64,000 nucleotides of DNA from Flavobacterium sp. Root901 (lineage in GTDB: Bacteria; Bacteroidota; Bacteroidia; Flavobacteriales; Flavobacteriaceae), in the NCBI RefSeq assembly GCF_001429765.1, contig NZ_LMJB01000008.1, positions 64,835-128,834 on the forward strand, in the 5' to 3' direction. Both the position numbers and the translations under genes were made by a program. The notes under the pieces are model-generated. The model was given only the letters and a program-made list of their open reading frames with translations. It did no database searches and had not been told where the DNA came from. Positions within the stretch are counted from its first letter, which is position 1, and the number at the start of each line of letters is the position of its first letter. This document shows, piece by piece, positions 23,753 to 32,233 of this stretch.

Positions 23753-24982
23753 TTAAGAGACAATTTTCATGATCGTATCTGTGGCTCCTTTATTGTCCTG
23801 AATAAAAGAACGGCTGATATTGCTTTTTTGAGCCAAAAGATTTTTGTCGTTCAATAAACGATCTAAAATTTCCTTTAATTCAGAAAAAGTAGAAATTGCC
23901 ATACATCCTTGCAGCCCGACCAGAGAAACGGCTTCTGCAAAATTAGAATAATTAGGGCCAATTATAATTGGCATTCCAAATGCTGCCGGTTCCAAAATAT
24001 TATGAATTCCCGGATTTCCAAATCCGCCGCCAACATAAGCTATCGTTCCGTAACTATATATTTTTGTCAGAATGCCGATTGTGTCAATTATAAAGACATT
24101 ATATTGCGATAAATCTTTGTTATCTTTTTCTGAAAACAAAACTGTTGGTTTTGTAATTTTCGATTTCAGGTTTGCAATTTGATCTGCTTTTATATTATGT
24201 GGGGCAATAATAAATTTTACATTATCCGGTGCCTGGTTAATGTATTCAGATATTAAAATCTCATCTTTTGGCCAGGAACTTCCAATAACAATGGTTTGCT
24301 GGTTATTTTTGAAATTCTCAATAAAATCAAGAGTATTGTCTCTTTCCAAAATAGCAGCAACTCTGTCAAATCGCGTGTCTCCGGAAACAATTACATTTTT
24401 AAACCCAATTGCTTCAATTTTTTGTTTTGAACTTTCATTCTGCACAAAAAAATATGTAAAAGCTTTCAGTGCTTTTCTGTAAAAACCTCCGTACCATTTA
24501 AAAAACATTTGACTGTCTCTAAAAATTCCTGAAATCAGATAAGTCGGGGTTTTACTTTTTTCCAGCTCATGTAAATAGTTAAGCCAAAATTCATATTTAA
24601 TGAAAAAAGCAAATTCAGGATGAACTATTTTTAAAAATTTTTTAGCATTGCTCTTTGTGTCCAAAGGCAGATAAATTGTAATGTCTGCAATGTTATTGTT
24701 TTTCCTTACTTCATATCCTGAAGGCGAAAAGAAAGTAACAATAATTTTATGTGAAGGATATTTTTCTTTAATTTTTTCAATAATCGGAAGCCCTTGTTCG
24801 TATTCGCCAAGAGAAGCAGAGTGAAACCAAATTGTTTTATCTCCGGGTTTTATTTTTTCTTCTAAAATAGAAAATACATTTTTCCGGCCTTCCACAAAAA
24901 GCTTAATTTTCGGACTAAAAAACGCGACTATTTTAAGAAAAAACGCTGCTAAAGAAACAGCTAAATTGTATAAAAAAAGCAT
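23753..24982 (-). CDS. waaA: 3-deoxy-D-manno-octulosonic acid (Kdo) transferase
   Basis: This 409-residue inner-membrane-associated GT-B enzyme transfers Kdo from CMP-Kdo to lipid A. An N-terminal membrane-anchoring helix (MLFLYNLAVSLAAFFLKIVAFF) is followed by the GRKN segment and the catalytic-base motif HSASLGEYEQGLPII (Glu about residue 62). The KYEFWLNYLHEL block and the C-terminal donor-site motif YVGGGFGNPGIHNILEPAAFGMPIIIGPNY are also present. Length and motifs are typical. It stands alone, divergent from the sugar aminotransferase. Confidence 0.93.
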   Translation of the reverse strand: MLFLYNLAVSLAAFFLKIVAFFSPKIKLFVEGRKNVFSILEEKIKPGDKTIWFHSASLGEYEQGLPIIEKIKEKYPSHKIIVTFFSPSGYEVRKNNNIADITIYLPLDTKSNAKKFLKIVHPEFAFFIKYEFWLNYLHELEKSKTPTYLISGIFRDSQMFFKWYGGFYRKALKAFTYFFVQNESSKQKIEAIGFKNVIVSGDTRFDRVAAILERDNTLDFIENFKNNQQTIVIGSSWPKDEILISEYINQAPDNVKFIIAPHNIKADQIANLKSKITKPTVLFSEKDNKDLSQYNVFIIDTIGILTKIYSYGTIAYVGGGFGNPGIHNILEPAAFGMPIIIGPNYSNFAEAVSLVGLQGCMAISTFSELKEILDRLLNDKNLLAQKSNISRSFIQDNKGATDTIMKIVS

Positions 24983-25113
24983 CTGGTAATTTTTGCGGCT
25001 AAATTACATTTCTTTCGTTTATTTTCATTGGTTTGAAGGTATTAATAACTATTTTTGTTCCTTCTTTCTGACATTCTGGTTTAACAGAAAGGCTTTTTTA
25101 AATAATATCGAAA

Positions 25114-26247
25114 ATGAAAAAAATACAAATGGTTGACTTAAAAAGTCAATATGAAAAGATAAAATCTACAGTAGATGCTTCAATTCAGGAAGTTTTAGAT
25201 ACAAATACTTATATAAACGGACCTTTGGTTCATCAGTTTCAAAAAAATCTTGAAGATTATTTGGGAGCAAAACATGTAATTCCTTGTGCAAACGGAACTG
25301 ATGCCCTTCAAATCGCGATGATGGGATTAGATCTAAAACCCGGAGACGAGGTAATTACTGCTGATTTTACATTTGCGGCTACTGTTGAGGTTATTGCATT
25401 ATTACAGTTAACTCCGGTTTTGGTTGATGTTGATCTGCATAATATGAATATTGATATTGAGGCAGTAAAAAAAGCAATTACACCAAAAACCAAGGCAATT
25501 GTTCCGGTTCATTTATTTGGCCGTGCTGCTAATATGGATGCGATCATGGAAATCGCAAAAGAGCATAATTTATATGTAATTGAAGATAATGCCCAGGCTA
25601 TCGGGGCAGATTATGTTTCTAAATCTGGGCAAAAAACCAAAGTTGGAACAATTGGTCATGTTGCGGCAACTTCATTTTTTCCTTCTAAAAATTTAGGTTG
25701 TTATGGAGATGGAGGAGCAATTTTTACCAATGATGATAAATTAGCACACATTATTCGCGGAATCGTAAATCACGGTATGTATGAGCGTTATCATCATGAT
25801 GTGGTAGGGGTAAATTCTCGTTTAGACAGTATTCAGGCAGGAGTTTTAAATGCAAAACTGCCATTGTTAGATGAATATAATAAAGCACGCCGTTTAGCAG
25901 CAGCAAAATACAATGCCGCTTTTGCAGGAAATGAACATATTGTTACGCCGGATTTTGATTCAAATGAAAATGACCACGTTTTTCATCAATATGTATTACG
26001 AATTAAAGATGCAGACAGAAATGCTTTAATGCAGCATTTATTAGATAAGGGAATTCCGTGTGCAATATATTATCCGATTCCGCTGCACTCTCAAAAAGCA
26101 TATTTGGATCCGCGTTATAAAGAAGAACAATTTCCTGTTACAAATCAATTAGTACAAGAAGTAATTGCTCTGCCAATGCACACTGAACTTGACGATGAAC
26201 AAATTAAATTTATTACAGATTCTGTTTTAGAATTTTTAAATAAATAA
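25114..26247 (+). CDS. DegT/DnrJ/EryC1/StrS sugar aminotransferase
   Basis: This 377-residue PLP enzyme transaminates a nucleotide-linked keto-sugar. Seen: the CANGTDALQIAMM cofactor-binding start, ADFTFAATVEVI, VIEDNAQAIGADY (the PLP Asp), and the Schiff-base lysine in TSFFPSKNLGCYGDGGA (about residue 190). Also present are HGMYERYHHDVVGVNSRLDSIQAGVL and the IPCAIYYPIPLHSQKAY end. It lies 36 bp upstream of galE in the same direction, suggesting a role in surface polysaccharide sugar supply. The exact product (for example an amino-deoxy sugar) is not predictable. Confidence 0.9.
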   Translation: MKKIQMVDLKSQYEKIKSTVDASIQEVLDTNTYINGPLVHQFQKNLEDYLGAKHVIPCANGTDALQIAMMGLDLKPGDEVITADFTFAATVEVIALLQLTPVLVDVDLHNMNIDIEAVKKAITPKTKAIVPVHLFGRAANMDAIMEIAKEHNLYVIEDNAQAIGADYVSKSGQKTKVGTIGHVAATSFFPSKNLGCYGDGGAIFTNDDKLAHIIRGIVNHGMYERYHHDVVGVNSRLDSIQAGVLNAKLPLLDEYNKARRLAAAKYNAAFAGNEHIVTPDFDSNENDHVFHQYVLRIKDADRNALMQHLLDKGIPCAIYYPIPLHSQKAYLDPRYKEEQFPVTNQLVQEVIALPMHTELDDEQIKFITDSVLEFLNK

Positions 26248-26283
26248 TTAACAGCCAGAATAACCACAAAAACAACCAAATAA

Positions 26284-27300
26284 ATGAAAGTATTAGTAAC
26301 CGGAGGATTAGGATTTATTGGTTCTCACACTGTAGTCGAATTGCAAAATGAAGGCTTTGAAGTTGTGATAATTGATAATCTTTCTAATTCTTCAGAAGAT
26401 GTTTTAAAAGGAATTACAGCCATAACGGGAAAAACACCTTTATTCGAAAAAATTGATTTAAGAGAAAAAAGTGCCGTTCGGGATTTCTTCAAAAAACATA
26501 ATGATGTTACTGGGGTAATTCATTTTGCAGCTTCAAAAGCGGTTGGAGAAAGTGTTGAGCAGCCTTTGTTGTATTATGAAAACAACATTAGCAGTTTGGT
26601 TTATCTGTTGCAGGAATTACAGCAAAAAGCTGAGGCAAGTTTTATTTTTAGTTCGTCTTGTACAGTTTACGGTCAGGCCGAAAAAATGCCAATTACAGAA
26701 GATGCACCGGTTCAGGCTGCAATGTCTCCTTACGGAAATACAAAACAGATTGGCGAAGAAATCATTACCGATACGGCTAAAGTTACTAATATCAGTGCCA
26801 TATTATTGCGTTATTTTAATCCTGTAGGAGCGCATGAAACGGCAGAAATTGGTGAGCTGCCTTTAGGAGTTCCTCAAAATTTAGTTCCATTTATTACACA
26901 GACCGGAGTAGGACTGCGTCAGGAATTGTCTGTTTTTGGAAACGATTATCCAACGCCGGACGGAACAGCAGTGCGTGATTATATTCATGTTGTCGATTTG
27001 GCAAAAGCGCACGTTATTGCTTTACAGCGTTTGTTAAATAAGAAGAATTTAGCTAAAGTGGAAACTTTTAATTTAGGTACCGGTAAAGGAAGTTCTGTTC
27101 TGGAGGTCATTCATAGTTTTGAAAAAGTAAGCGATAAAAAGCTTCCGTATAAGATTATGCCGAGACGCGAAGGTGATATTACAGAAGCATACGCAAATAC
27201 AGATAAAGCAAATAATGTTTTAGGATGGAAGGCAGAATTGAGCTTAGACGAAGCAATGGCGAGCGCCTGGAAATGGGAACAAAAAGTAAGGAGTAAATAA
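26284..27300 (+). CDS. galE: UDP-glucose 4-epimerase
   Basis: This 338-residue short-chain dehydrogenase-type enzyme interconverts UDP-glucose and UDP-galactose using bound NAD. It has the N-terminal GGLGFIGSH nucleotide-binding loop, the HFAASKAVGESVEQPLLYYENN block, and catalytic SSSCTVYG with YGNTK (Tyr and Lys of YxxxK). RYFNPVGAH, RDYIHVVDLAKAH and the C-terminal RREGDITEAYANTDKA follow. It is co-directional with the DegT aminotransferase and ends with a terminator. Confidence 0.94.
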   Translation: MKVLVTGGLGFIGSHTVVELQNEGFEVVIIDNLSNSSEDVLKGITAITGKTPLFEKIDLREKSAVRDFFKKHNDVTGVIHFAASKAVGESVEQPLLYYENNISSLVYLLQELQQKAEASFIFSSSCTVYGQAEKMPITEDAPVQAAMSPYGNTKQIGEEIITDTAKVTNISAILLRYFNPVGAHETAEIGELPLGVPQNLVPFITQTGVGLRQELSVFGNDYPTPDGTAVRDYIHVVDLAKAHVIALQRLLNKKNLAKVETFNLGTGKGSSVLEVIHSFEKVSDKKLPYKIMPRREGDITEAYANTDKANNVLGWKAELSLDEAMASAWKWEQKVRSK

Positions 27301-27328
27301 TTTCTTATATTAAAATTATAAATTTTAA

Positions 27329-27368
27329 GGTCCCAAATTATAGCAATATATTTTGGGACTTTTTTTTA
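27329..27368 (+). terminator. Terminator after galE
   Basis: GTCCCAAA / TTTGGGAC stem with a 14-nt AT-rich loop and a run of eight T. Confidence 0.75.
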
Positions 27369-27381
27369 AGGATACTTTATT

Positions 27382-28287
27382 ATGAAACAAAGTTTAGATT
27401 ATAAATTAATATTTGCCCTATCGGCAGTTGGAATTATTTGGGGAACTACATTTTTGGGAATCAGAGTTGCTGTAGAAACAATTCCGCCCTGGTTTGTAAC
27501 TTCAATTCGTCAGGGTTTGGCAGGGTTAATAATGATGATAATTTTATTATTCCGAAAAGAATTGAAATGGATTGGATGGGAAAATTTCAAACTTCAGCTT
27601 GTTACATCGGTTTTAATGCTTGTAATTGCAAATGGTTTTACAACAATTGCAGAGCAGACTTTACCAAGCGGATTAGCATCTGTAATTAGCGCCTTATCTC
27701 CCATACTTATTTTTCTGGGCAGTATTTTGTTTGGATTACAAAAGATGAGTCTTAGGGGATTTATGGGTGTAATCATAGGTTTCTTCGGAGTTGTCTTAAT
27801 ATTTAAGGACGGACTCGGGTCATTTTTTGATGCAGATTATAGAAACGGAATGACTTTTATGGCCTTTGCAATTTCAGCCTGGGCAGCAGGTACAATTTAC
27901 ACTAAACTTCACGGAAATAAATCGAAAAATATAGTATTGAATCTATTCTATCAGTTTTCAATTGCTTCTTGTATCCAATTGGTTTTAGCTTGTATTTTTT
28001 CTCCAAATCCAGATGTAAGTTCGTGGAGTTTAACCAGTATAGGTGCTGCCTTGTATTTGTCGATTTTCGGATCGGTGATTGCATTTTTTAGTTATAACTA
28101 TGCGCTGAAACATGTTACGGCGGTTCAGGTTTCTATTTTATCATACATTAATACCATAATAGCGGTATTTTTAGGCTGGCTTCTTTTGAATGAGAAAATA
28201 ACCGTTGAGTTTGTAATTGCCACAATCTTGATTATTTTGGGAGTTTTTATTATCAATTACAAAAAGAAAGAAAAATCTGTAGATTGA
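27382..28287 (+). CDS. EamA/DMT family transporter
   Basis: This 301-residue inner-membrane protein has two tandem EamA domains and about ten hydrophobic helices. The first repeat has IWGTTFLGIRVAVETIPPWFVTSIRQGLAG; the second has AISAWAAGTIYTKLHG, with the conserved SILSYINTIIAVFLGWLLLNEKIT segment near the end. It is a drug/metabolite-superfamily exporter or importer of unknown substrate. It lies between the galE terminator and the small ORF at 28345. Confidence 0.9.
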   Translation: MKQSLDYKLIFALSAVGIIWGTTFLGIRVAVETIPPWFVTSIRQGLAGLIMMIILLFRKELKWIGWENFKLQLVTSVLMLVIANGFTTIAEQTLPSGLASVISALSPILIFLGSILFGLQKMSLRGFMGVIIGFFGVVLIFKDGLGSFFDADYRNGMTFMAFAISAWAAGTIYTKLHGNKSKNIVLNLFYQFSIASCIQLVLACIFSPNPDVSSWSLTSIGAALYLSIFGSVIAFFSYNYALKHVTAVQVSILSYINTIIAVFLGWLLLNEKITVEFVIATILIILGVFIINYKKKEKSVD

Positions 28288-28344
28288 GTTTTTGTTCAGC
28301 CAGTTTATTGTAAACTTGATTTATAAAGAAGGTGATTATTATGA

Positions 28345-28521
28345 ATGCAAATAAAGAAAACGAGAAAAGCAATAAAGTTGACAAAACCCAAAGGGATAGA
28401 TTTTAAAACTTTTGATTTTGATGTTGAATTCGAAAAAGGTTTAACATCTGATGAATTTAAAAATAAAATGCACAAAAGAATAGAGTTTTATCCTTGGAAA
28501 AATAATATTAAGTATTCGTAG
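28345..28521 (+). CDS. Small hypothetical protein, 58 residues
   Basis: This intact short frame starts at ATG 28345 (MQIKKTRKAIKLTKPK) and ends at TAG 28521. The C-terminal half alternates charged and aromatic residues (FDFDVEFEKGLTSDEFKNK, ending HKRIEFYPWKNN), a composition that looks coding. A Shine-Dalgarno-like AAGGTG lies about 13 bp upstream. A competing ATG four bases earlier (28341) in another frame gives only 21 codons. The N terminus is basic and the C terminus is acidic then basic. I do not recognise a family. The stop codon is inside a dispersed palindrome, and a terminator follows. Confidence 0.55.
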   Translation: MQIKKTRKAIKLTKPKGIDFKTFDFDVEFEKGLTSDEFKNKMHKRIEFYPWKNNIKYS

Positions 28522-28544
28522 AGATGTACTGCAGCGCATCTAAC
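28518..28544. repeat. Dispersed palindrome, family D copy 1 (GTAGAGAyGyACTGC)
   Basis: GTAGAGATGTACTGCAGCG followed by CATCTAAC matches the perfect-stem copy at 40500-40527 (GTAGAGACGCACTGCTGTGC, then GTCTAC). It overlaps the stop codon of the small ORF. Confidence 0.65.
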
Positions 28545-28547
28545 AGT

Positions 28548-28588
28548 AAAAATCCCTAATTCATAAATAAATGAATTAGGGATTTTTT
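28548..28588. terminator. Bidirectional terminator upstream of the fabD stop
   Basis: AAAAATCCCTAATTCAT / ATGAATTAGGGATTTTTT, a 16-17 bp stem with a 6-nt loop, lies between convergent genes. Confidence 0.85.
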
Positions 28589-28634
28589 AATTTATACTTA
28601 AGCTAAAAACTTAAAACTGCGACTGCAAACTAAA

Positions 28635-29507
28635 TTAAGCATTAGCAGTAACAGCTTCTTTATCAATTTTATTAATCAAACCAGCTAATACTTTTCCAGG
28701 ACCAACTTCAGTAAATAAAGTAGCACCATCAGCAATCATTTGCTGTACAGATTGTGTCCATTTTACAGGAGCAGTCAGCTGAATAATTAAATTCTTTTTA
28801 ATTTCGTTTGCATCAGAAACCGCATTTGCAGTAACATTTTGATACACTGGGCAGATTGGAGTTGAGAAAGTTGTTGCTTCAATCGCAGCAGCCAATTCTT
28901 CTCTTGCAGGTTCCATCATTGGCGAGTGAAATGCTCCTCCTACTGGTAAAATTAAAGCACGTTTTGCTCCCGCAGCTTTCATTGCTTCGCAGGCTTTTTC
29001 AACAGCAGTAGTTTCTCCGGAAATTACTAATTGTCCCGGGCAGTTGTAGTTTGCAGCTACCACAACTCCATCAATAGAAGCGCAGACTTCTTCGACAATA
29101 TTATCTGCTAAACCTAAAACTGCAGCCATTGTTGATGGAGTGATTTCGCAGGCTTTCTGCATTGCCAAAGCACGCTGAGAAACCAATTTAAGACCATCTT
29201 CAAAAGATAAAGTTCCGTTAGCAACCAAAGCAGAGAATTCTCCTAATGAGTGTCCCGCAACCATTTCAGGTTTAAAATCTTCTATGGTTTTAGCTAAAAT
29301 AACAGAGTGTAAAAATACTGCTGGCTGTGTTACTTTAGTTTCTTTTAGTTCTTCGGCAGTACCTTCAAACATGATATCAGTAATTCTGAAACCTAAAATT
29401 TCATTCGCTTTTTCGAATAATTCTTTGGCTAAAGCCGAGTTTTCATATAAGTCTTTGCCCATTCCTGTAAACTGTGCGCCCTGACCCGGAAATACGTATG
29501 CTTTCAT
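28635..29507 (-). CDS. fabD: Malonyl-CoA:ACP transacylase
   Basis: This 290-residue cytoplasmic enzyme loads malonate onto acyl carrier protein for fatty acid synthesis. Motifs are FPGQGAQFTGMGKDLY at the start, the nucleophile VAGHSLGEFSALVANG (Ser about residue 88), QRALAMQKACEI, GQLVISGE and the GGAFHSPMMEPA histidine. LFTEVGPGKVLAGLI closes the protein. It is monocistronic. A CAAAAGTA (-7 on the minus strand) at 29565-29572 suits its promoter. Confidence 0.95.
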   Translation of the reverse strand: MKAYVFPGQGAQFTGMGKDLYENSALAKELFEKANEILGFRITDIMFEGTAEELKETKVTQPAVFLHSVILAKTIEDFKPEMVAGHSLGEFSALVANGTLSFEDGLKLVSQRALAMQKACEITPSTMAAVLGLADNIVEEVCASIDGVVVAANYNCPGQLVISGETTAVEKACEAMKAAGAKRALILPVGGAFHSPMMEPAREELAAAIEATTFSTPICPVYQNVTANAVSDANEIKKNLIIQLTAPVKWTQSVQQMIADGATLFTEVGPGKVLAGLINKIDKEAVTANA

Positions 29508-29580
29508 TTGTCTAATTTAATTTTTATTTTTTTTTAAAATTGAAAATTAGTTTCAATTGGAAGGCAAAAGTACTATTTTT

Positions 29581-29943
29581 TTATTTCGTATAATCCTTAA
29601 ACATATAAATCCACGCTAATCTCGAAAATCGGAGGTTAAAAGAAGTAAGTAAAGTAATAACTACGGCAATTATAGGAATGATTCTTAAATCAAAATTTTT
29701 CTCAAAGAAAAACTGCGCAATACAATAAGTAGCGATTCCTTGTGCGACTGTTAATCCGTAATTAACATACATAGCGCCAAAGAAATAACCAGGTTCTTTT
29801 TGGAATTTATAGTGACAGTGACTGCAGTACTCATTCATTTTTGGTAAACTGAAATTCAGAAAAATATTCTTGTCTTTAAAAACTTTTCCTTTATGACAAA
29901 CAGGACATTCGTTGCTTAAAATATGAGTTAATGAATTTGACAT
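29581..29943 (-). CDS. DUF983 membrane protein
   Basis: This 120-residue protein has an N-terminal zinc-ribbon-like set of four cysteines (NECPVCHKGKVF, then YCSHCHYKFQKEPGYFFGAMYVNYG), followed by two hydrophobic helices. This is the DUF983 layout common in Bacteroidota. The PGYFFGAMY sequence is the family signature. Its role is unknown. It is divergent from the AraC regulator; a TACCTTTG -7 element on the minus strand lies at 29967-29974. Confidence 0.87.
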   Translation of the reverse strand: MSNSLTHILSNECPVCHKGKVFKDKNIFLNFSLPKMNEYCSHCHYKFQKEPGYFFGAMYVNYGLTVAQGIATYCIAQFFFEKNFDLRIIPIIAVVITLLTSFNLRFSRLAWIYMFKDYTK

Positions 29944-30039
29944 GACTTTGATGTTTTTTATTTATACAAAGGTAATTATGAGCAAGATAAAAGTCTTTTT
30001 TATATCTTCGCTTATTATAGCACAATAAAGACATTTGTT

Positions 30040-30903
30040 ATGAAAAAATACCCAATTTACAGTGTTCAGAATTTTAGCTGCAACGATATTCATCGCGATT
30101 TTTATGTGAATACGTTTAAAGAGCATCTGAAAAATCACAGTTTTGTAGAAGAACCGCATCGGCATGATTCGTATTTGATGGTATTTTTTACAAATGGTTC
30201 CGGATTTCACGAGGTCGATTTTGATCAGTTTGAAATAAAAAGAGGAAGTTTATTTGTGCTGCAGCCCGGACAAATGCATCATTGGAAATTGTCTGAAGAT
30301 ATAGAAGGATTTGTGGTTATATTTTCTCAGGAGCTTTATAATTTATATTTCGGACAAAAGAATATCAACGACTATAATTTTTATCATTCTATTCATAACA
30401 GGCCAGAAATGGTTTTTGAGGAAAAAGAAATTCAGAAAATCCAGCCCTATTTTGATTTATTAATTCAGGAAAACAATCAAAACAATAAATATCAGTTAGA
30501 TAAAATGCTCAATTTGTTAGATTCTATTCATATTGAAGTAGCCAGAAAATATATCGAAACGTATTCACATCAAACGCATTCGTACAACATTAAGATCAAT
30601 AAATTTGAATCACTTTTGGAAGAGTATTTCAGGACGGAGAAATTACCATCATTTTATGCGGAAAAATTAAATATAACATTAAAACACTTAAACAGAATCT
30701 GCAATGAAATTCTGCAAAAAACGGCTACTGAAGTTATTACAGACCGTGTAATCCTTGAAATTAAAAGAATGCTGATTGATAAACAATTAGCAATAAACGA
30801 AGTTGCTTTAAAAGTCGGCTATGAAGATTATTCGTATTTCTCCAGATTTTTTAAAAAACAAACCGGCTTGTCGCCAACAGAGTTTAGAAATACTGTGCGA
30901 TAG
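30040..30903 (+). CDS. AraC family transcriptional regulator
   Basis: This 287-residue protein has an N-terminal cupin-type sensing domain (EEPHRHDSYLMVFFTNGSGFHEVDF, GSLFVLQPGQMHHWKL). The C-terminal AraC double helix-turn-helix is YAEKLNITLKHLNRICNEI followed by INEVALKVGYEDYSYFSRFFKKQTGLSPTEFR. The ligand and targets are unknown. It sits 230 bp from yceI, with a nested repeat between them, so it is one possible candidate for the activator of the shared yceI/pirin site. Confidence 0.92.
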   Translation: MKKYPIYSVQNFSCNDIHRDFYVNTFKEHLKNHSFVEEPHRHDSYLMVFFTNGSGFHEVDFDQFEIKRGSLFVLQPGQMHHWKLSEDIEGFVVIFSQELYNLYFGQKNINDYNFYHSIHNRPEMVFEEKEIQKIQPYFDLLIQENNQNNKYQLDKMLNLLDSIHIEVARKYIETYSHQTHSYNIKINKFESLLEEYFRTEKLPSFYAEKLNITLKHLNRICNEILQKTATEVITDRVILEIKRMLIDKQLAINEVALKVGYEDYSYFSRFFKKQTGLSPTEFRNTVR

Positions 30904-30904
30904 T

Positions 30905-31064
30905 TTGCCACGAATTACACGAATTGCACGAATTATTTTTTTATTGCCACAGATTAAAAGGATTAAAAAGATTTTTAATCTGTGGAAATCTTTTAATCTG
31001 TGGCTAAAATATTCAAGTTCCGGTGAGAAAAAATTAGTGCAATTCGTGTAATTCGCGGCAAACA
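30905..31064. repeat. Nested inverted repeat, family C copy 1 (GCCACGAATT outside, GCCACAGATT inside)
   Basis: The outer arms, GCCACGAATTACACGAATTG at about 30906 and its near-perfect complement at 31035-31062, enclose a second pair (GCCACAGATTAAAAG and CTTTTAATCTGTGGC at about 30945 and 30990-31004). The same two modules occur at 38194-38357 with the nesting order reversed. Open frames through this element are not genes. Confidence 0.75.
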
Positions 31065-31067
31065 AAA

Positions 31068-31101
31068 AAAAAGCCCTGAACTTTTTTAGTACAGGGCTTT
31101 T
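31068..31101 (-). terminator. Terminator of the yceI gene
   Basis: AAAAGCCCTG / CAGGGCTTTT hairpin with flanking A/T tracts, 33 bp beyond the stop codon. Confidence 0.8.
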
Positions 31102-31133
31102 AACCAACCAATTTTTAATCTAAAACCAAAAGA

Positions 31134-31667
31134 TTAAGCTTGTTTTACGAATTGTAATTCGATATTTAATTTTACTTCTTCACCAACTAAAACTCCTCCA
31201 GTTTCAAGAGCAGAGTTCCAGTTTAATCCCCAATCTTTACGATTAATTTTTCCTTCAATGCTTAAACCTACTTTTGTATTTCCCCAAGGATCAGTTAGGA
31301 TTCCACTGTATTCTACAGGGAAAGTTACAGTTTTTGAAACACCTTTAATATCCAGATCTCCAGTGATTTCATAACTTCCTTCATTGATTTTTTTGAATGA
31401 AGAAGATTTGAAAGTTAATTTTGGGTGATTTTCTGCATCAAAGAAATCTCCGCTTCTTAAATGCCCGTCACGATCTGCATTTGCTGTATCAATTGACGCG
31501 ATATCTGCAGAAAAACTGAAATCTGCATTTTCAAAATTATCACCTTCTGTAATCGCAGAAGCGTCGTAAGTTCCAAATTTTCCTGAAACATTAGTAAACA
31601 TCATGTGTTTAACTTTAAAACCAATTTCTGAATGTGTTGGGTCAATTGACCATTTTGTAGTTGCCAT
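31134..31667 (-). CDS. YceI family lipid-binding protein
   Basis: This 177-residue protein is one YceI domain: WSIDPTHSEIGFKVKHMMFTNVSGKFGTYDA, SADIASIDTANADRDGHLRSGDFFDAENHPKLTFKS, then GDLDIKGVSKTVTFPVEYSG and GLSIEGKINRKDWGLNWN. The fold is a lipocalin-like barrel that binds isoprenoid-type lipids. Most YceI proteins are periplasmic, but no signal peptide is present here, so this copy is predicted to be cytoplasmic. Its promoter shares a distinctive upstream motif with the pirin gene (see the site at 31708-31756). Confidence 0.92.
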   Translation of the reverse strand: MATTKWSIDPTHSEIGFKVKHMMFTNVSGKFGTYDASAITEGDNFENADFSFSADIASIDTANADRDGHLRSGDFFDAENHPKLTFKSSSFKKINEGSYEITGDLDIKGVSKTVTFPVEYSGILTDPWGNTKVGLSIEGKINRKDWGLNWNSALETGGVLVGEEVKLNIELQFVKQA

Positions 31668-31707
31668 AATTTTATTTTTTTAAATAATTAATTTCATTTT
31701 GATAGGA

Positions 31708-31756
31708 CAAAGTTACAATGACAGTTGTCCTGAAGCACTTAACCTAGATTAAGAAA
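31708..31756 (-). promoter_or_regulatory. yceI promoter with putative activator site shared with pirin
   Basis: The minus strand carries TAACTTTG (-7) at 31708-31715. Seventeen bp upstream is a 24-bp motif (31733-31756; plus strand AAGCACTTAA, two bases, TAGATTAAGAAA, here with C at the first T), containing an imperfect CTTAA...TTAAG inverted repeat. No TTTG -33 box is present; GTGC from the motif occupies that position. The pirin gene has the same arrangement. Confidence 0.65.
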
Positions 31757-31760
31757 TGAA

Positions 31761-31790
31761 AAATGTGATAACTTTTTGATTATCACATTT
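31761..31790 (-). terminator. Terminator of the mono-cluster ferredoxin gene
   Basis: AAATGTGATAA / TTATCACATTT with an 8-nt loop; on the minus strand it is followed by a short T run. Confidence 0.65.
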
Positions 31791-31835
31791 ATGCTGATAT
31801 TGTTGGATTTTGTCACTTTGAGCAAAGCTGTACGG

Positions 31836-32066
31836 TTATTTACTATTATTCATGTAATAAGTCAAAGCTCCCGACGGACATTTATCAATAGTATTAATGA
31901 TTTTTTCAGTTGTAGATTTTTCCGGAAGAATCCAGGGTTTTTCTTTTGGATGAAATACATCCGGATTATTTTTTACGCAATTGGCAGAATGTATGCATTT
32001 TCCGGATTGCCAAACTATAGTTACTTCTCCGTTTGTGTATTCCTTAGTTAAGTCGTTTGGATTCAT
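31836..32066 (-). CDS. (4Fe-4S) mono-cluster protein, YjdI type
   Basis: This 76-residue protein is one Fer4_19/YjdI domain. It starts TKEYTNGEVTIVWQSGKCIHSANCVKNNPDVFHP and ends IDKCPSGALTYY. Three cysteines plus the further Cys in the KCPSGAL segment fit a single iron-sulfur cluster. It is probably a small electron carrier. It lies between yceI and pirin, all three on the minus strand but each with its own signals. Confidence 0.85.
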   Translation of the reverse strand: MNPNDLTKEYTNGEVTIVWQSGKCIHSANCVKNNPDVFHPKEKPWILPEKSTTEKIINTIDKCPSGALTYYMNNSK

Positions 32067-32233
32067 GATTGAAAATTTTAAATGGTTAGTGGGAGTAAAT
32101 AAAACCTATTTTCACTTATAAAAATACGTTTTCTTTTTGAGTTCTGATAAAATTTGGGTAAAAAAATAAACGATAATAAGCTGAAAGTCAGCTTATGTAT
32201 CGTTTAGAAAAAAATATTAATTGTAATCTTGAA

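Noticed and set aside
30808..31107. Two open frames (about 76 and 99 residues) beside the AraC gene
   Set aside because: They lie inside the nested repeat and overlap the AraC 3' end; composition follows the palindromes.
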